Shown here: positions 32,996 to 43,613 of the stretch, one piece after another
Layout: every line of letters starts with the position of its first letter
Position numbering within the stretch: position 1 is the first letter of the stretch
Assembly (NCBI RefSeq): GCF_018143015.1
Contig: NC_054747.1
Span: 34,918,733-34,982,732, forward strand
Direction: 5' to 3'
Length of the DNA stretch: 64,000 nt
Source: Lytechinus variegatus
Taxonomy: Eukaryota > Echinodermata > Echinoidea > Temnopleuroida > Toxopneustidae
The notes under the pieces: model-generated
The model's database searches: none
Seen by the model: the letters and a program-made list of their open reading frames with translations, nothing else
Told to the model about the DNA's origin: nothing
Translations under genes and position numbers: made by a program

Positions 32996-33522
32996 TACAA
33001 AACTTTTTTTTACATTATTACCTGAACAACCATTACCTGGTATTGTACATTTATGCCATATTTTCGTTAATTTCATACATTTGTCTATAAGTATCCCTGA
33101 AGCAATGATCATCTTACAAAGTAGTAAATGTATATAGCATTCGTTCATTCTTTCAGGACATAATCTGAATAAGCATACTTTAATATATATTAAATAAAAG
33201 AGAATATGTGAGGATATGGTATCATCAGCTTGCTCATTACATATTCATGAAAATATGCATAGAACGCTTGAACCGAAATTTAATGTCAGCCTTCAAAATG
33301 TTGTAATATTGTTATTCCCTGGCCGATTTGGATTAAATATGTGTTTTCTTTGTCTGATTTAATTTATCTGTTGAAATCATGTTATTTTCTAGAGTAGGCC
33401 CTATCCGTCAGGTGCATTTACCACTCGACGACGGCATCTACCCAACCCACACACACCCACACATACACCCTCACGTACATACCTATTACAGTATAGACTC
33501 TCGCCCTAACATTCACACCAAA
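32996..33522. other. Intergenic, no gene seen
   Basis: AT-rich, with a short CA-rich stretch at about 33,450-33,480. Nothing else recognised. Confidence 0.4.
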
Positions 33523-33669
33523 GTCGATTTGACAGTCTCATAGGCTCAATTCACCAACCTAGAAATGTTCTTTCCGATGAAGTTTTTTTCTTGATTCGTG
33601 TTCGTATGGGGTCCTAGAACAAATTCAGCTTGGTTGCCCAAAGTTGCCGTTTGGGCAATTTTGCTAATT

Positions 33670-34169
33670 TGCATAAATCCAAAATGGCCGCCAGATGCAA
33701 TCTTGAAAACCTAACTTTTGAACCACTGTCCACAAAATGATGAGTAATGACTCGTTTTAGGGGTTTAGAGATGTGTAGAACCGATTTCTGTAATCATTTT
33801 TGCAATATAAGGTCATCTTCAGGTCAAATCCAAGATGGCCGCCATATGCCATCTTGAAAAATTGACTTTTGTTCCCATTGCCTCAGAATGACGAGTAATA
33901 CCTCTATTTAGGGGTTTTGGGGTGTGCAGAATCCATTTCTGCTTTCTATTTTGCAATATAATGTCATCTTCAGGTCAAATCCAAGACGGCCGCCATCTTG
34001 AAATATCAATTGTTGAACCTTTTGCCCCAGAATCATGAATAATAACTCTATTCATGAGTCATTTGGTATGTTGATTCAATTCATGTAGTTATTTTGCACA
34101 AAGGATAATCTTCAGATCAAATCCAAGATGACCGCCAACCGCCATCTTGAAAAATTATAGTCCGAGGCT
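33670..34169 (+). repeat. Tandem ~148-bp units in the left arm of G
   Basis: 'aaatccaa' plus 'atggccgcc' or variants occur near 33,676, 33,823, 33,975 and 34,118, each followed by 'atcttga'. The mirror units are at 35,660-36,170. Confidence 0.8.
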
Positions 34170-34559
34170 TATACTTGTTAGAAGTAATGTAAAGGGATTT
34201 CAGTAAGAATACTCATTTCTTTTATTAATTCTCAAGTTCAAGGTCAAGGTGAAGATACATCTTAGATGTCAGATTTCAACATTAATTGCTCAAGTTAGAA
34301 TGAATCATCTTTAGGTTTGGGCTATGATCCATTTCGAGTCTATTTTTATTTTTTTAAGGTCCATCCATACCTTTGTACTGAAGAGGCTTTTAGGGTCTTA
34401 TTTGAATTTGAAAGTGTTTTATCAATATTTTTTTCTAAATCAATGTGTCCAATGATTGGTAGGCATCAGTTTGTCATAAAAGACGATGGTGTAGCGCTAG
34501 GCCTTACATTTTCGAGAGTGACTATAGAGCTCCACTCTAGAGTGGCAGTCTCTAGAGCA

Positions 34560-35500
34560 AATTTTTACAGATGAAGGAGGATGGCGCTGAGACACGTTTA
34601 TATAGAGATGCTGTCCTAGCCTTCCTCCTAGGCCTTTGGTCTGCCAATTTAGCATTCCGATTATTTTCTGACGTCTTGACCCCTGTACTAAGTAGCTCTC
34701 CATAGAATGGCGACTATTATCTACACCTTCATAAGTGTTAGTGTCTATGCCGGCAAGTTTTATGTCACGTTTGCAGGTGTCTTTGTAACGGAGGTGTGAT
34801 CTACCGATGGGGTGAGACCAATCACACAGCTCACCTTACCTTGGCGAATCCAAGAAGGGATTTGCCAAGGTTTCATGCGGCAAATATGCCCAAACCACCT
34901 GAGGTGCCTTTGACTAAGGAGCGAGAATAAGCTCTTGATGCCAGCACGTACGCTGAAGGGCCTCTGTATTTTTCACTTTGTCCTGCCATTTAACGTGCAT
35001 GATACGTCCGAGGCAGCTGACATGGAAGGTGTTTAGCCACTTTTCTTGGTCGGCGTACGTTTTCCAGGACTTACTTCCGTGCAGGAGCTTGGCCATGACT
35101 GTGACAGATTTTACAATCCCGATGCTTATCTGCTTGTCCTGTGAAAGGGGGCAAGAGACATATAGTCGGTCCAAGGTAGGTGAGGAGTTCACCACAACCA
35201 GACGAGTGTGTGCTGTTGATATACATATCTGGAGGACAGTCGGTGCCTTGAGTCTATCAGGATTTCTGACTGTCCCAAAGGCTGATGGATGATCCAAACC
35301 CCTTACATGCACATTACAGGCAGCTGTTATAGGTCTTGTATTCCCACTTCTTGAGAGGCAGGGGCGACATCGTTTCCGTAAAACATTTCACGAATGAGAA
35401 AAATCCTGACCTTGAAACAGTCTTGGGGAGCCTACCTTCTGCAGGAGGCTAAAGAGTGCACTCCTGCTGACCAAGTCAATGGCTCTTGTCAGGAGGAAAA
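34560..35500 (-). pseudogene. Frameshifted non-LTR reverse transcriptase remnant (palm to C-terminus)
   Basis: Read on the minus strand in changing frames: AFDLVSRSALFSLLQKVG (near 35,460), LLHGSKSWKTYADQEKWLNT (near 35,060), LRWFGHICRM (near 34,890) and LRYKDTCKRDIKLAGIDTN (near 34,780). These match the order of conserved blocks in the C-terminal half of many animal LINE reverse transcriptases (Leu-Arg-Trp-x-Gly-His and Arg-Tyr-Lys-Asp motifs). Several frameshifts and stops separate them, and the catalytic core is not intact. It lies inside the loop of foldback G and was probably captured or inserted there. Confidence 0.75.
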
Positions 35501-36339
35501 GTCCAATAATAATTATAAAGGAAGGAAGATAATATTAAGTGAACTAATTTTTTTGAAAAAAAATTACGGAGAAATCACTTTTTATTCAAATAATATTTTA
35601 AAGTCATTTCACCGTAAAAGTATGGTTGCACATAAATAAAAAAGGATCAAAACTCCCGGACATAAGCCTCGGACAGTAATTTTTCAAGATGGCGGTTGGC
35701 GGCTATCTTGGATTTGATCTGAAGATTATCCTTTGTGCAAAATAACTGCATGAATTGAATCAACATACCAAATGACTCATGAATAGAGTTATTATTCATG
35801 ATTCTGGGGCAAAGGGTTCAACAATTTATATTTCAAGATGGCGTCATATGGCGGCCATCTTGGATTTGACCTGAAGATGACATTATATTGCAAAATAGAA
35901 AGCAGAAATGGATTCTGCACACCCCAAAACCCCTAAATAGAGGTATTACTCGTCATTCTGGGGCAAGGGGAACAAAAGCCAATTTTTCAAGATGGAATAT
36001 GGCGGCCATCTTGGATTTGACCTGAAGATGACCTTATATTCCAAAAATGGTTACAGAAATCGGTTCTACACATCTCTAAACCCCTAAAACGAGTCATTAC
36101 TCATCATTTTGTGGACAGGGGTTCGAAAGTTAGGTTTTCAGGATGGCATCTGGCGGCCATTTTGGATTTATGCAAATTAGCAAAATTGCCCAAACGGCAA
36201 CTTTGGGCAACCAAGCTGAATTTGTTCTAGGACCCCATAGGAACATGGATCAAGAAAAAAACTTCATCGGAAAGAACATTTCTAGGTTCGGAAAATGTCA
36301 AATCGACTACCACGGGTGTGCACAAACTCGCACAAATCC

Positions 36340-36515
36340 TTTTTTTGATAATGTTTTTATTCTGATTTCATGAACAAAAAGTTACATAACATTTCAATAT
36401 AACATTTCAAATCACATATAATACTTTACATCTCATATTTTCTTTTTTTTTCACTAACTTAATAGAATCATGAATCATATATATCTTAAGAAAACAATGA
36501 AATCAGTTATTATAA
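36340..36515 (-). mobile_element. 3' end of a retroelement (copy 2 of a pair)
   Basis: Nearly the same sequence as 9337-9490, with AATAAA and an A-rich tail on the minus strand. Confidence 0.5.
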
Positions 36516-36673
36516 AAAAATCTTAAAGAAAGATAGGAATACAGCTATCTTCAAACACCCACATACCCTCCCACACACACATACACTCTGATTTATATTT
36601 AAATCTACGCTCTCTCTGCTACAAACAACACCCGCCCCCCTCTTACATATCGCCACACATGCCGACATAATAC

Positions 36674-37013
36674 TGGAAGAGCCATGGTGTAGCGGTTCTG
36701 ACTCGCCTTGTAATCAGAGGGTTGTGTGTTCGAATCCCCCACCATGGGCTTGCGTCCTTTGGCAAGGCGTTAATCCACAATTTGCCACTCTCCACCCAGG
36801 TGTTAAATGGGTACCCGGTAGGATGCGAAACCCTATGTAGTATATGCCTTGCAATTGAGTCTTGGAACTCTTGTTGGAATGCTCCCCAGGGAGTGGAGTA
36901 AGTGCATTGTATGCGGGCATGCAAGGATCCGATGACCGGGGTAATAATATATCTGTAAAGCGCTTAGAGACGTCGTTCTGATGTGCTAAGTGCTATATAA
37001 ATGCGGAAAATAA
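36674..37013 (+). mobile_element. tRNA-derived SINE, copy 2
   Basis: A-box-like TGGTGTAGCGG and B-box-like GTTCGAATCCC at the 5' end. The body shares 'cctttggcaaggcgttaatc', 'gggtacccggtaggatgcg' and 'aatgctccccagggagtgg' with copy 1. The tail is 'gtgctatataaatgcgg'. Confidence 0.85.
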
Positions 37014-37319
37014 TCATGATCCTTATACGGATAAATATTTTCGCAGACGATTCATAGAAATTTAGGTGGTCAATAAGGGGTAGATCCAACCATTCCTCAC
37101 CCCCCCCCCTTCCTTTCCCCTCTCTATGCAATCTCATTTTCTCACATTCAGTACCCTTTCTTTTTATGTTTGATTTCTTATTCTTTCTAGAGATAGCTGT
37201 ATTTCTATCTCTCCCCAGCTTTATCTAGCCCCCCCCCCCCCCCCCTCTCTCTCAATCCCCCCTCACCACACACATTTCTCTCTCCATCTCTCAGTTTCCA
37301 ATTCTCAGTCCATACTCTC
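37014..37319. other. C/T-rich spacer with long C-run
   Basis: Homopolymer C-runs near 37,100 and 37,230 and (CT)n words. No gene. Confidence 0.5.
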
Positions 37320-37770
37320 CTATCTCAAGATGAAAGGCTTTTGTCGAAAGTTGGTAGACCATTTCATAAAGCTGGCCGTTTCATAAATATGTTGTCCAGA
37401 GTCAAGAGATTCCGATGGTGTCCAGGTGGGTGTTTTATAAAGCTGTTCGTAAGTTAAGAGCGACTTTAAGAACGACTGGTGAACCTTTCTTACGCGCTTA
37501 ACCATCGCCAATGAATATACCCTTTACCACTAGAAAAGATCGCCAGTCGTTCTTAAAGTCATTCTTAACTTACGAACAGCTTTATGAAACACCCACCTTG
37601 ACAGCATCGGAATCTCTTGACTCTGGACGACATATTTGTAATTGCCTGTCCGGTGCAAATCTTCGGATGATCCGCTGTCCCAGTCCACCAACTTTCGACA
37701 AAAGCCTCTCAGCTTGTGATTATAATGGCATTTTCAAAAGAATTGATGTGTTGTAGAGAGTTCTCCCTTA
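37320..37770. mobile_element. Palindromic element family A, copy 4, interrupted at its centre
   Basis: 'ggcttttgtcgaaagttgg' (37,336) faces 'ccaactttcgacaaaagcc' (about 37,690), and 'ccagagtcaagagattccg' faces its inverse near 37,605-37,625. A smaller MITE occupies the middle. The outer left end looks truncated. Confidence 0.7.
37425..37597. mobile_element. 173-bp MITE with GGTGGGTGTTTTATAAAGC ends, nested in A copy 4
   Basis: Long inverted ends pair GGTGGGTGTTTTATAAAGC with GCTTTATGAAACACCCACC. Inner pairing includes 'gttcgtaagttaagagcg' and 'acgactgg', 'ccagtcgt'. The central loop is about 60 bp. The arms are well conserved, so the insertion is probably recent. Confidence 0.85.
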
Positions 37771-40700
37771 GTAAATGCGAAAACTACCTGATATCTTTCA
37801 GAACGCTACAAAGTCTGTCCAATACAACATAATTTCTGTTTCATAAGTTTTTGCCATGTTCATGACATGCCACATTTTATTATCATTATATCACAAATAT
37901 ATATAGATTCATTATAATACACTTTCGATGCATACAGACAAGAATAGATTTTTTTTATTATTTATGTAACAAATCAATCACAACATTGTAATGATAAAAT
38001 ACTGTATCTTCCACAAAATGGTCATATTTCACATAGAATATTTAAGAATACAAAAATGTCACTTTTTCCCCATCGAAGGAAACAAAGAATGAATACAATA
38101 TAGGTATCAATACCCAATACCAAGTTTGTAATTTCATCACACGGGAATGCTAAATTAAGTCACTACCTAGCAGTGTTTGAAATCAAATATTTTTCAAGAA
38201 GTACCCTTGAATATTCTGAACGATATCCTCTCAAAAGTATTAACAAAATATTGAAAGGATTACACATCATATGACCCATTTTGCGCATAAAAATGGCAGG
38301 CCCACCCCCTTAATTATTTTATCTACACAAGATTGGTATAAGTTTGTTCATAGAACACTTCCACCCTACTATAATACTGATTGCATATGCATTTATTTAA
38401 AAAAAAGTGACATAGAATACAACTGGCAAAATAGGGCAAAATGGAAGAACAATTCTGCAACATGGTGGAATTGTGTATCCTTTTTTATAATAAATAAACT
38501 AAATATAAATACATCATGCCAACACTACCACATTTTTTGTGATCAAGGACACATCTTAAAGCTAGGATTTGCAAAATACATGGAGTCAAAGCTGTTTTTT
38601 ATTATTTTTAAAAGACATAGTAAAATCCAGTTTAGCATGTAGTAATGACTCTCCTTCAAAAGAAATAAAGGATGATTTTCAGGATAAGTTCTTATGTGCC
38701 TCGTCTTTGATATTAAAAACCAAATAAATAAACCCTGGGAAAAAGAAATACACTGTCTCAATTACTCATTTAAACAAAGGTCATATGATGTCATGCACGA
38801 TGTCATAAATAACTACAAGAATCACCCCCTATATCAGATATTCACAATTTTCACTGAATAACAAGTGCTCTGGCAAGGTAAGAGATTTTCGTACAAATTT
38901 TGATTATGAGATTCAAATATTAAAATTATTCGATTTTATGGTATGGCAGTGAATATAACATGATTTGAATCACAAGAGTACTAGTAGTAAAAAAATGATA
39001 TGATTCTGGTTCCATTTCATGATTGTAGTTCAATTCATTTACAGTGGAACATCTTATAAGGAAGCATTTTAAGACATGATTGAGATTTAAAAAATATATA
39101 TGAGACACAGTTGACTCTGACAAATAGTGTTGTAAGGATCTTGCAATCGATTACAAGTCAAATTCAGGGCCCTATCTTACAAAGAGTTACGACTGATAAG
39201 ATCAATCGCAAATATGGAAAGCCAGCAGCGTCGACATCTAAAATACATGTTAGTTCAAAATATTTTCTAGAAATAATAGATATTGTACATATTCTTATAT
39301 TCACTGTTTTCCTGACAATTCAGTATGCTTGTCTTTGTTACAAATGACATTGAGCAAATTTCCTAAGGAAAAAAAAAAAAAAATCTGACATTGATGGATT
39401 TCCATACTCTTTGTAAAACGGGGTCCAGCTGACAATCTTAAGTCTTGCAATTAATAGCAAATTTGGAAATGATTGCTTGCCTCCTTGTATCAACAACTAT
39501 AAACTGATTTGGTTTATTCAAACATGTCTTCTATCACTATAAGTTTCTTTGGGTCAGAACATATAATGTGGTACAAATGGACTTCACAAAGTGATATTGT
39601 GTGAAAGCGTACTTGCACTACTCCCAAACTTATGGTGAGAGTTTTAAGCTTTGGCGAGAGAGACAACTAAAATGTAAAATCATTACGTCTGGAAGACTTG
39701 GTCTTATTCATACCGCATATCAACCTAAGTGTATGTATCTGTAATTTAGGATCAGTGCATATCTTGGTACGTAAAGCCACCAGTCAAACATCCTTATAAA
39801 ATTATTTTAATGACATACATAGTTACATTTTAAAGCTAGTACAATTTCCTAGAACATATCTCAATGCCTATTTAAATGAGAAATGCATACCTGCCTACCC
39901 TGACAAAAATAGGAACATGTTACAAAGAAATTGCCAGAAATATGAACATTCTTAAATCTCTATTCAATACTACAGAACATTTTCCAGGAAATAGGAACAC
40001 ACATTTAAAATGACAATTTTATTTTTCCCCAAAACAAAAAGATTTCTAATAAATAGGAACACTTGGCAGGTAAGGAAATATATTCTTTTAAAAAGAAAAA
40101 TAAGAAAATAGAAACGTAAAATCCACACAAATAGGAAGATTTTGAAAAAAAAAATACTGGAAGCACATCAAATCATTTCTCCAACCTAGTATGAATTAAT
40201 GTAAAAAAAATCTTATTGCTGTAAAATAGATTGGTATTGATTTAAACCATGTGACACAAACACTTGTGATTGATCATAAAGTTAAATTAAATATTGACCG
40301 TACATTATTATGAATGATGTGATCAATTGAAGATCAGCTTTATGATTAATAATTACGCTTTGTGTAAAGGACTCATAATGACTTAAATCCGATGTTTTAT
40401 GAATGAATTATCTGATTGTTTGATTTTGCTTTATACTGTTTGTCACAAACTTCATGGAAAGTCACTTGTTATGCAATAAGGAAGACAAAAGAATGGATAC
40501 ATTTTTACTTACGCTAGAAATAAAGAAAAGCACCAAAGGAATCTGTAACCCAAACCCAATATCTTATACGTTCTTATAAAACCAATCTGATAAAAACTGG
40601 AACTAGCTAGGGGAAATGGTATCCGTTTCAACAACAAACCCATTTTGTTATATTAATGCAATACAGGTGTGTCGCAACTAATGATGAAGTAAACAGTTTG

Positions 40701-43353
40701 GTGGTTTGTGAACATATATTATTATTACCAAAAACACCAAAACACACTATATTTCAAGATTCTTCTCAAAAGAACGAATTAGTACAAAATCGTATAAAAT
40801 ATACACAGAATAAAAAGAAAATGACCGTTGAAAATGTACATTCCTTTTTGACTTGTTTATGCATAGAATACACGTACATGGATATCATTCAATGATCCGG
40901 ATAACAGATCTACACATATTTCAGAGCAAAATCATATGAATATAAAAAGGCAGTGTTATAACATCGAAGACAGCTGAAAGAAACATGGCCGGACAAGGCC
41001 AATGTTTCACAATGACTACTCAATTCATAAAGAAAATTGCAAATTATATATTCAAATTGTGAAATACATGGATTTCCGACAAATTTTGACAGGGTAAATG
41101 GATGGAAATATTAGTTGTATGAGAATCAGAGGAAATTTTATTGGGGAATGAGGTTACATTTTATGTTGTTGATAACCAACCTATAAATCTACCATTATTT
41201 ATTAATTGACCCATTGAGGTGAACATCTTCACAAAATCAAAATTATTCTTATTTTCCTTCTCAAAATAGCAACATTCACTAATTTCCTTTCCTTATTGAT
41301 ATTAAGAAGAAAAAATATAAAGAAAATAAGTAAAAGCTTATAATAAAAAGAACAATTTTATAGAAAAGTTGCCAATTTGTAAACAGTGAGCATGTTATTT
41401 TCATCGCATTGTCAATTTAGAGAGTGTAATGATCAGCTCAAATTTCACAGCTTTTTATTCAAGAATAGCTGCACATACTGTACAGGAAATTGTAACAATT
41501 TTTTTTTTCAGCACAAATTTCTCTCCAATAATACTCAATATATAATTGCTGGTATTTAAAACAGAGGAAATGCAAAAGTGTCTCCTCTATTGTAATAAAC
41601 CGTTATGGATTGATACAGTGAATTTGATCTTGCTAACGTCCACCAGCGCTCTATACACTCAAACTTCAACAATCCTGGGAGTGTATAATCTATGACTATC
41701 GTTTCCCTTACTCTCGCTCCTACAATCAGGATATGTACTGTATGTGACCATCTGTACATGTATAATCCCACATTTGCTTTTTAACATAAGCAACAGAAAG
41801 TCGTTTCAATATTCTACAAAATACTTTATCTTCATTTAAGATTTCGGCATGAATAAAATTGTCATGATGAGGTAGAAAAAGCAGAAATAAAACATGAAAA
41901 GAAAGCAAGCAAACAAGCCCTTTAAAACGTTGCCCCGTGTATAATGAGTAGTGCTGGATTATTTCCATAGCAGAAGTTGCAAGCCATGAAATAATAGCAG
42001 CAGTTTACTTTGAAATTTGAAAATGGTGATTAAAAGTAGCAATATAAAAAGAATGTACAGTATAGGATTAGAGTTCTAATACATTTCCAATCCAATGTGT
42101 TCAAATCATCAAATCAAAATCATTCACATGGGTTGCCATAGCAAATTGATAGTTTTTGCTCACCTAGTATCTTAGATTTGATACACCAATAAACAGTACT
42201 TCAGTATTTCTTTCTCACCATAGAATCATGGACATATCATTTCCTGTATATAACTAAACTGATATTTTTCTCCACGATTCCTTCTCATTTATGCTTATAA
42301 TCTGAGTTTTGGAGAACACAATAAAATCTTTAAATGAATACAATTCGCATCGATAGGTTTACCCTTTGTAACAACATTAAGCAACATGTAAAATGCAAAT
42401 AAAACAGTAATTCAATACAATTAAAAATAGTAATGACCATTCTTCATTCATTGAAGAAAGCTTTTAACTTCCTTCTTCATCATACCTCTCAAATACATAT
42501 ATCAACTGATCTATTCTGATTGCAGAGCGTACATAAGAACTTAAGAGATCCATCGATAATTGATTGCAAGAGAGTCACATCGATCTCATCTATAGGAAGC
42601 CATTGATATCAAAATTACTAAGAAATTGTTCTTGAGAGATAATATGACATGAAGTAATGCGTATCTGAAAAAAATTAAACCATTGTATATCGTTGTTGAT
42701 TCGGTGTTGTTTATTCTATAGGATGCATACATCTCTAATATTGTTCACTTTTCAGACATCTCCAATTTGCATGCCATCAAATTTCATTGACTTATCACAA
42801 ACTTGTAGTCAAACTCAGATTTGATTTCAATACTTAAACACAAAATGGAGCATCAACATTCTCAATATAATTTTATATACAAAAACGACATATTACCATT
42901 TTATACAGCACATCGTATAATAGCATAATACCGATAATAGACTCTCTTCTTTGCATGAGAATAGACAAATGAATAGCTCTCGTACTGTACAGATTAAATT
43001 CTCATTATAAAATATATACCCAGAAAAATATCATAACCTTTCAGTACAAAACACAAGAACGCAGACAAAGGCACGTGGGAAGAAGTTTGATGTGTAGACA
43101 TAAAAGGAGACATTGAATGCAGCAAAAGAGATACGTAAAGGGAAAGGAACTGCTTAAGCAAGCTATCTTCTTTGCTTCAATTGCCTTGAAAACTACCATT
43201 CTAATGGGAGACAAGGGGAGAGGGAACTCCATAGTTCAACCGAGATATAAGAAAAACTTGACATCTACACATATAATCTTTGACAGGGCAGTGGAAGTTG
43301 ATTGTTATACATAAACATACAGGATGGTGGGTGGTGCAAAAAAGGGCGGGGCA
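37771..43353 (-). other. Repeat-poor AT-rich block; candidate long 3' UTR or flank of the co-receptor gene
   Basis: No exon, SINE or foldback is recognised in 5.6 kb, in contrast to the rest of the window. On the minus strand AATAAA occurs at 42,710-42,715, at 41,454-41,459 and near 37,955. The last is followed by GT-rich sequence. Any of these could end the co-receptor mRNA, so the block may be 3' UTR. An isolated 123-codon plus-strand frame at 38,271-38,642 has no recognisable features. Confidence 0.3.
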
Positions 43354-43613
43354 TCAGACGTCTGTAATTTTCGAGCTACTACTGTGATGGGACGACAGCT
43401 GTGATTGGTTGTAGCTACGATGGGACGACTCTGATTGGTTGGAGCTGTGATGTGATGAAGCCTCTGATTGGCTGGAGGCCGATCTCGACCGAGAGGGGGC
43501 GTGAGCCTCACAGCAGATCCTCGAGTGGGCGGGGGATAAGGTAGGCGTGGTTTGAACATACAGATCAGGAGGCATGGTGGGTAAGCTTAGGGTTAACGAC
43601 CCCGTATCTTTAC
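43354..43613 (-). CDS. Co-receptor last coding exon: Ser-rich tail and stop
   Basis: 86 residues with three N/S-Q-S-E/Q modules in a Ser/His-rich context, a CC pair, and the final residues ITDV then TGA. -TDV fits a class I PDZ ligand. Confidence 0.85.

Larger units (their letters stand above)
33523..36308. mobile_element. Foldback element G enclosing a decayed LINE
   Basis: The left arm (33,523 to about 34,169) and right arm (about 35,660-36,308) are reverse complements apart from indels. The ends share 'gtcgatttgaca' and its inverse. Each arm is a tandem of roughly four ~148-bp units containing 'caaatccaagatggccgcc' and 'gccatcttgaaa'. The 1.5-kb loop contains reverse-transcriptase remains. 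No transposase is seen. Confidence 0.8.

Noticed and set aside
32552-33148. 198-codon minus-strand Ser/Phe/Leu/Pro frame
   Set aside because: Most of it is the pyrimidine strand of a purine tract; the N-terminal part has no convincing similarity.
38271-38642. 123-codon plus-strand frame
   Set aside because: AT-rich, no recognisable domain or neighbour, antisense to the presumed 3' region of the co-receptor. Insufficient support for a gene.
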